A stretch of DNA of 64,000 bases from CAIRDP01 sp037138335 (GTDB taxonomy: Bacteria > Bacteroidota > Bacteroidia > Bacteroidales > FEN-979). Positions 62,814-64,000 of this stretch are shown piece by piece (positions within the stretch are counted from its first letter, which is position 1; every line of letters starts with the position of its first letter). The notes under the pieces are model-generated. The model saw only the letters and a program-made list of their open reading frames with translations, ran no database searches and had not been told where the DNA came from. The stretch lies in NCBI GenBank assembly GCA_037138335.1, contig JBAXIO010000011.1:62001-126000 (forward strand), given 5' to 3'. Made by a program: the position numbers and the translations under genes.

Positions 62814-64000
62814 ACTGCCACTCATATTACTCCCTGCGCTACGGCACCCTTTCGGTCGAAAAACTGGTTGAGGAGGCCGTACGCTGCGGGGTGCAGGCCC
62901 TGGCGCTTACCGATATCAACAATTCCACGGGCATCATGGAGTTTATCCAGGTTTGCACCGACAAGGGGGTGAAGCCCATTGCAGGGATAGAGTTCCGTCG
63001 CAATGACGAACTGTTGTATGTGGGCCTGGCGCGCAATAACGAGGGGTTTAGGGAATTGAACGAATTCCTGAGCCGGCATAATATCCGGAACCAGCCTTTG
63101 CCCGATAAACCGGAGGGGCTGGAGAATGTGCGCTGGGTAGTTTCTCCGCAGGTCAGCGAGAAGCGGGAAACGAGAAGCGAAAAAAGAACTGATCTTTCAC
63201 TGCCTCACAACCCCGCTACCTCGCTGCCTTCTACTTATATAGGTCTCCCACCTGCCTCCGCGAATCGTTTAATACTTTCGCGCCATCGCCACCTCATGGA
63301 CCGCATGGTGATCTGGCAGCCCGTGACGGTGCTGGATGAAAAATCGTACGAGCTTCACAGGAATTTCAGGGCGGTAGATAAGAATGTTTTGCTGAGCCGG
63401 CTGGAGCCGGGGCAGCTGGCCTCACCTTCGGAAGTGATGATGCCCATAGATGATCTGCTGGAGCCTTACCGTGAATTCCCGGGGATCATCCGCAATACGG
63501 AGAAGCTGATGGAAGACTGCAGCATAGGCTTCGACTTCAGGGAGTGCAAGAACAAGAGGAGTTTTACCGGTAATGTGTATGATGACCAGGTCCTGCTGGA
63601 GAAACTCGCACTCGACGGCTTACAGTACCGTTATGGCTCAGGAAATACCGAAGCCGTCAACCGGATAAAACACGAACTGGGGATCATCAGCCGCATGGGT
63701 TTCTCAGCTTATTTTCTCATCGCCTGGGATATTATACGTTATTCGATGTCGAGGGGATTTTACCATGTGGGCAGGGGAAGCGGAGCAAATAGCATTATTG
63801 CTTATTGCTTGAAAATCACAGATGTTGACCCGATTGACCTCGACCTTTACTTTGAGCGTTTTATCAATCCCAAACGAACCTCACCCCCCGACTTCGACAT
63901 CGATTATTCCTGGAAGGAAAGGGACGAGGTACTCGACTATATATTCAAACGGTATGGCCATGAACATACAGCCCTGCTGGGGGCCATGTCGACCTTCCGC
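62804..64000 (+). CDS. dnaE: DNA polymerase III alpha subunit, DnaE2-like (runs off right edge)
   Basis: 399 codons are open to the window's end. The GTG start at 62804 overlaps dinB by 10 bases. The PHP domain opens YLNCHSYYSLRYGTLSVEKL, the form seen in second, mutagenesis-type DnaE copies rather than the main replicase. The palm has VGRGSGANSIIAYCL and the catalytic PPDFDIDY near residue 364-371. Residues about 116-144 are a low-complexity insert absent from relatives as I remember them, encoded by repeat-like DNA. Overlap with dinB and the adjacent S24 regulator suggest a damage-inducible translesion module. Confidence 0.92.
   Translation, partial: MYLNCHSYYSLRYGTLSVEKLVEEAVRCGVQALALTDINNSTGIMEFIQVCTDKGVKPIAGIEFRRNDELLYVGLARNNEGFRELNEFLSRHNIRNQPLPDKPEGLENVRWVVSPQVSEKRETRSEKRTDLSLPHNPATSLPSTYIGLPPASANRLILSRHRHLMDRMVIWQPVTVLDEKSYELHRNFRAVDKNVLLSRLEPGQLASPSEVMMPIDDLLEPYREFPGIIRNTEKLMEDCSIGFDFRECKNKRSFTGNVYDDQVLLEKLALDGLQYRYGSGNTEAVNRIKHELGIISRMGFSAYFLIAWDIIRYSMSRGFYHVGRGSGANSIIAYCLKITDVDPIDLDLYFERFINPKRTSPPDFDIDYSWKERDEVLDYIFKRYGHEHTALLGAMSTFR
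63149..63235. repeat. Repeat-like insert inside the dnaE coding sequence
   Basis: CGAGAAGCG occurs twice 14 bases apart (63157-63165, 63171-63179) within purine-rich DNA, followed by CTGCCTCACAACC and GCTACCTCGCTGCC pyrimidine-rich quasi-repeats. The 87-base stretch keeps the reading frame and encodes a charged then Ser/Pro/Leu-rich segment. Confidence 0.55.

Noticed and set aside
61908..62825. 305-codon open frame opposite dinB
   Set aside because: Antisense to conserved DinB motifs; rich in His, Leu and Arg without any domain. A shadow frame.

Overview
The window looks like chromosomal DNA from a member of the Bacteroidota (Bacteroidales-like). The evidence is in the sequence itself. Four secreted proteins end in type IX secretion (Por) sorting domains. 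Many spacers carry the Bacteroidota -7 promoter motif TAnnTTTG. Shine-Dalgarno sites are rare. Several families here are typical of the phylum: a fisump-domain protein, 6-bladed propeller proteins, GH92 and GH53 glycosidases, a lysyl-endopeptidase-like protease and an XRE/S24 regulator. No rRNA, tRNA, CRISPR array or intact prophage was seen. No true gene-free stretch exceeds 300 bases; the longest spacers, about 260 bases each, are described below.

Layout. 1-4250: a TetR-controlled operon read leftward (tetR, LolA-like protein, two FtsX permeases, ABC ATPase running off the left edge). 4.3-9 kb: small secreted protein, rubrerythrin, a broken short-chain dehydrogenase, a GH53 galactanase, a membrane protein and a lipoprotein. 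9-20 kb (leftward): GT39-type glycosyltransferase, propeller protein, ADP-ribosylglycohydrolase lipoprotein, secreted trypsin-like protease, M13 peptidase, histidine kinase. 20-28.4 kb: secreted phospholipase D-like protein, S41 peptidase, TfoX-like protein, a small membrane protein with an HExxH motif, MFS exporter, nucleoid-associated protein. 28.6-34.7 kb: PAS histidine kinase followed by an accessory patch holding a BRO/DinD-like pseudogene, an MNT antitoxin whose HEPN toxin is mostly deleted, and a one-piece restriction-modification-like protein whose middle third is far more AT-rich than its ends. 34.7-41.6 kb: methyltransferase, PQQ-like propeller protein, fisump protein, an RDD/EreA-like fusion, outer membrane protein, DUF1295 protein. 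41.6-53.3 kb: clpB, CoA-binding protein, sorting-domain proteins, GH92, nth, bcp, recA, TPR lipoprotein; a 34-bp palindromic repeat family fills the spacers from 44.2 to 50.7 kb. 53.4-60.7 kb: Hpt protein, BamA/TamA-like protein and a nucleotide-sugar block (phosphoglucomutase, rfbD-like, UDP-glucuronate decarboxylase, ugd). 60.8-64 kb: an S24 (LexA-like) regulator divergent from dinB, which overlaps a dnaE-type polymerase gene that runs off the right edge.

How the parts work together. Phosphoglucomutase, Ugd and the UDP-glucuronate decarboxylase form a route from glucose-6-phosphate to UDP-glucuronate and UDP-xylose, and the RfbD-like reductase adds deoxysugar capacity for surface polysaccharide. 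The right-edge cassette looks like a damage-inducible mutagenesis module: an autocleavable-type repressor, a catalytically complete Y-family polymerase with a clamp-binding motif and a second DnaE, with two similar inverted repeats in the regulator/dinB spacer that are good operator candidates. Gene decay is a second theme: three genes (dehydrogenase, HEPN toxin, BRO protein) are present as remnants, two of them as fused ends with the middle deleted.
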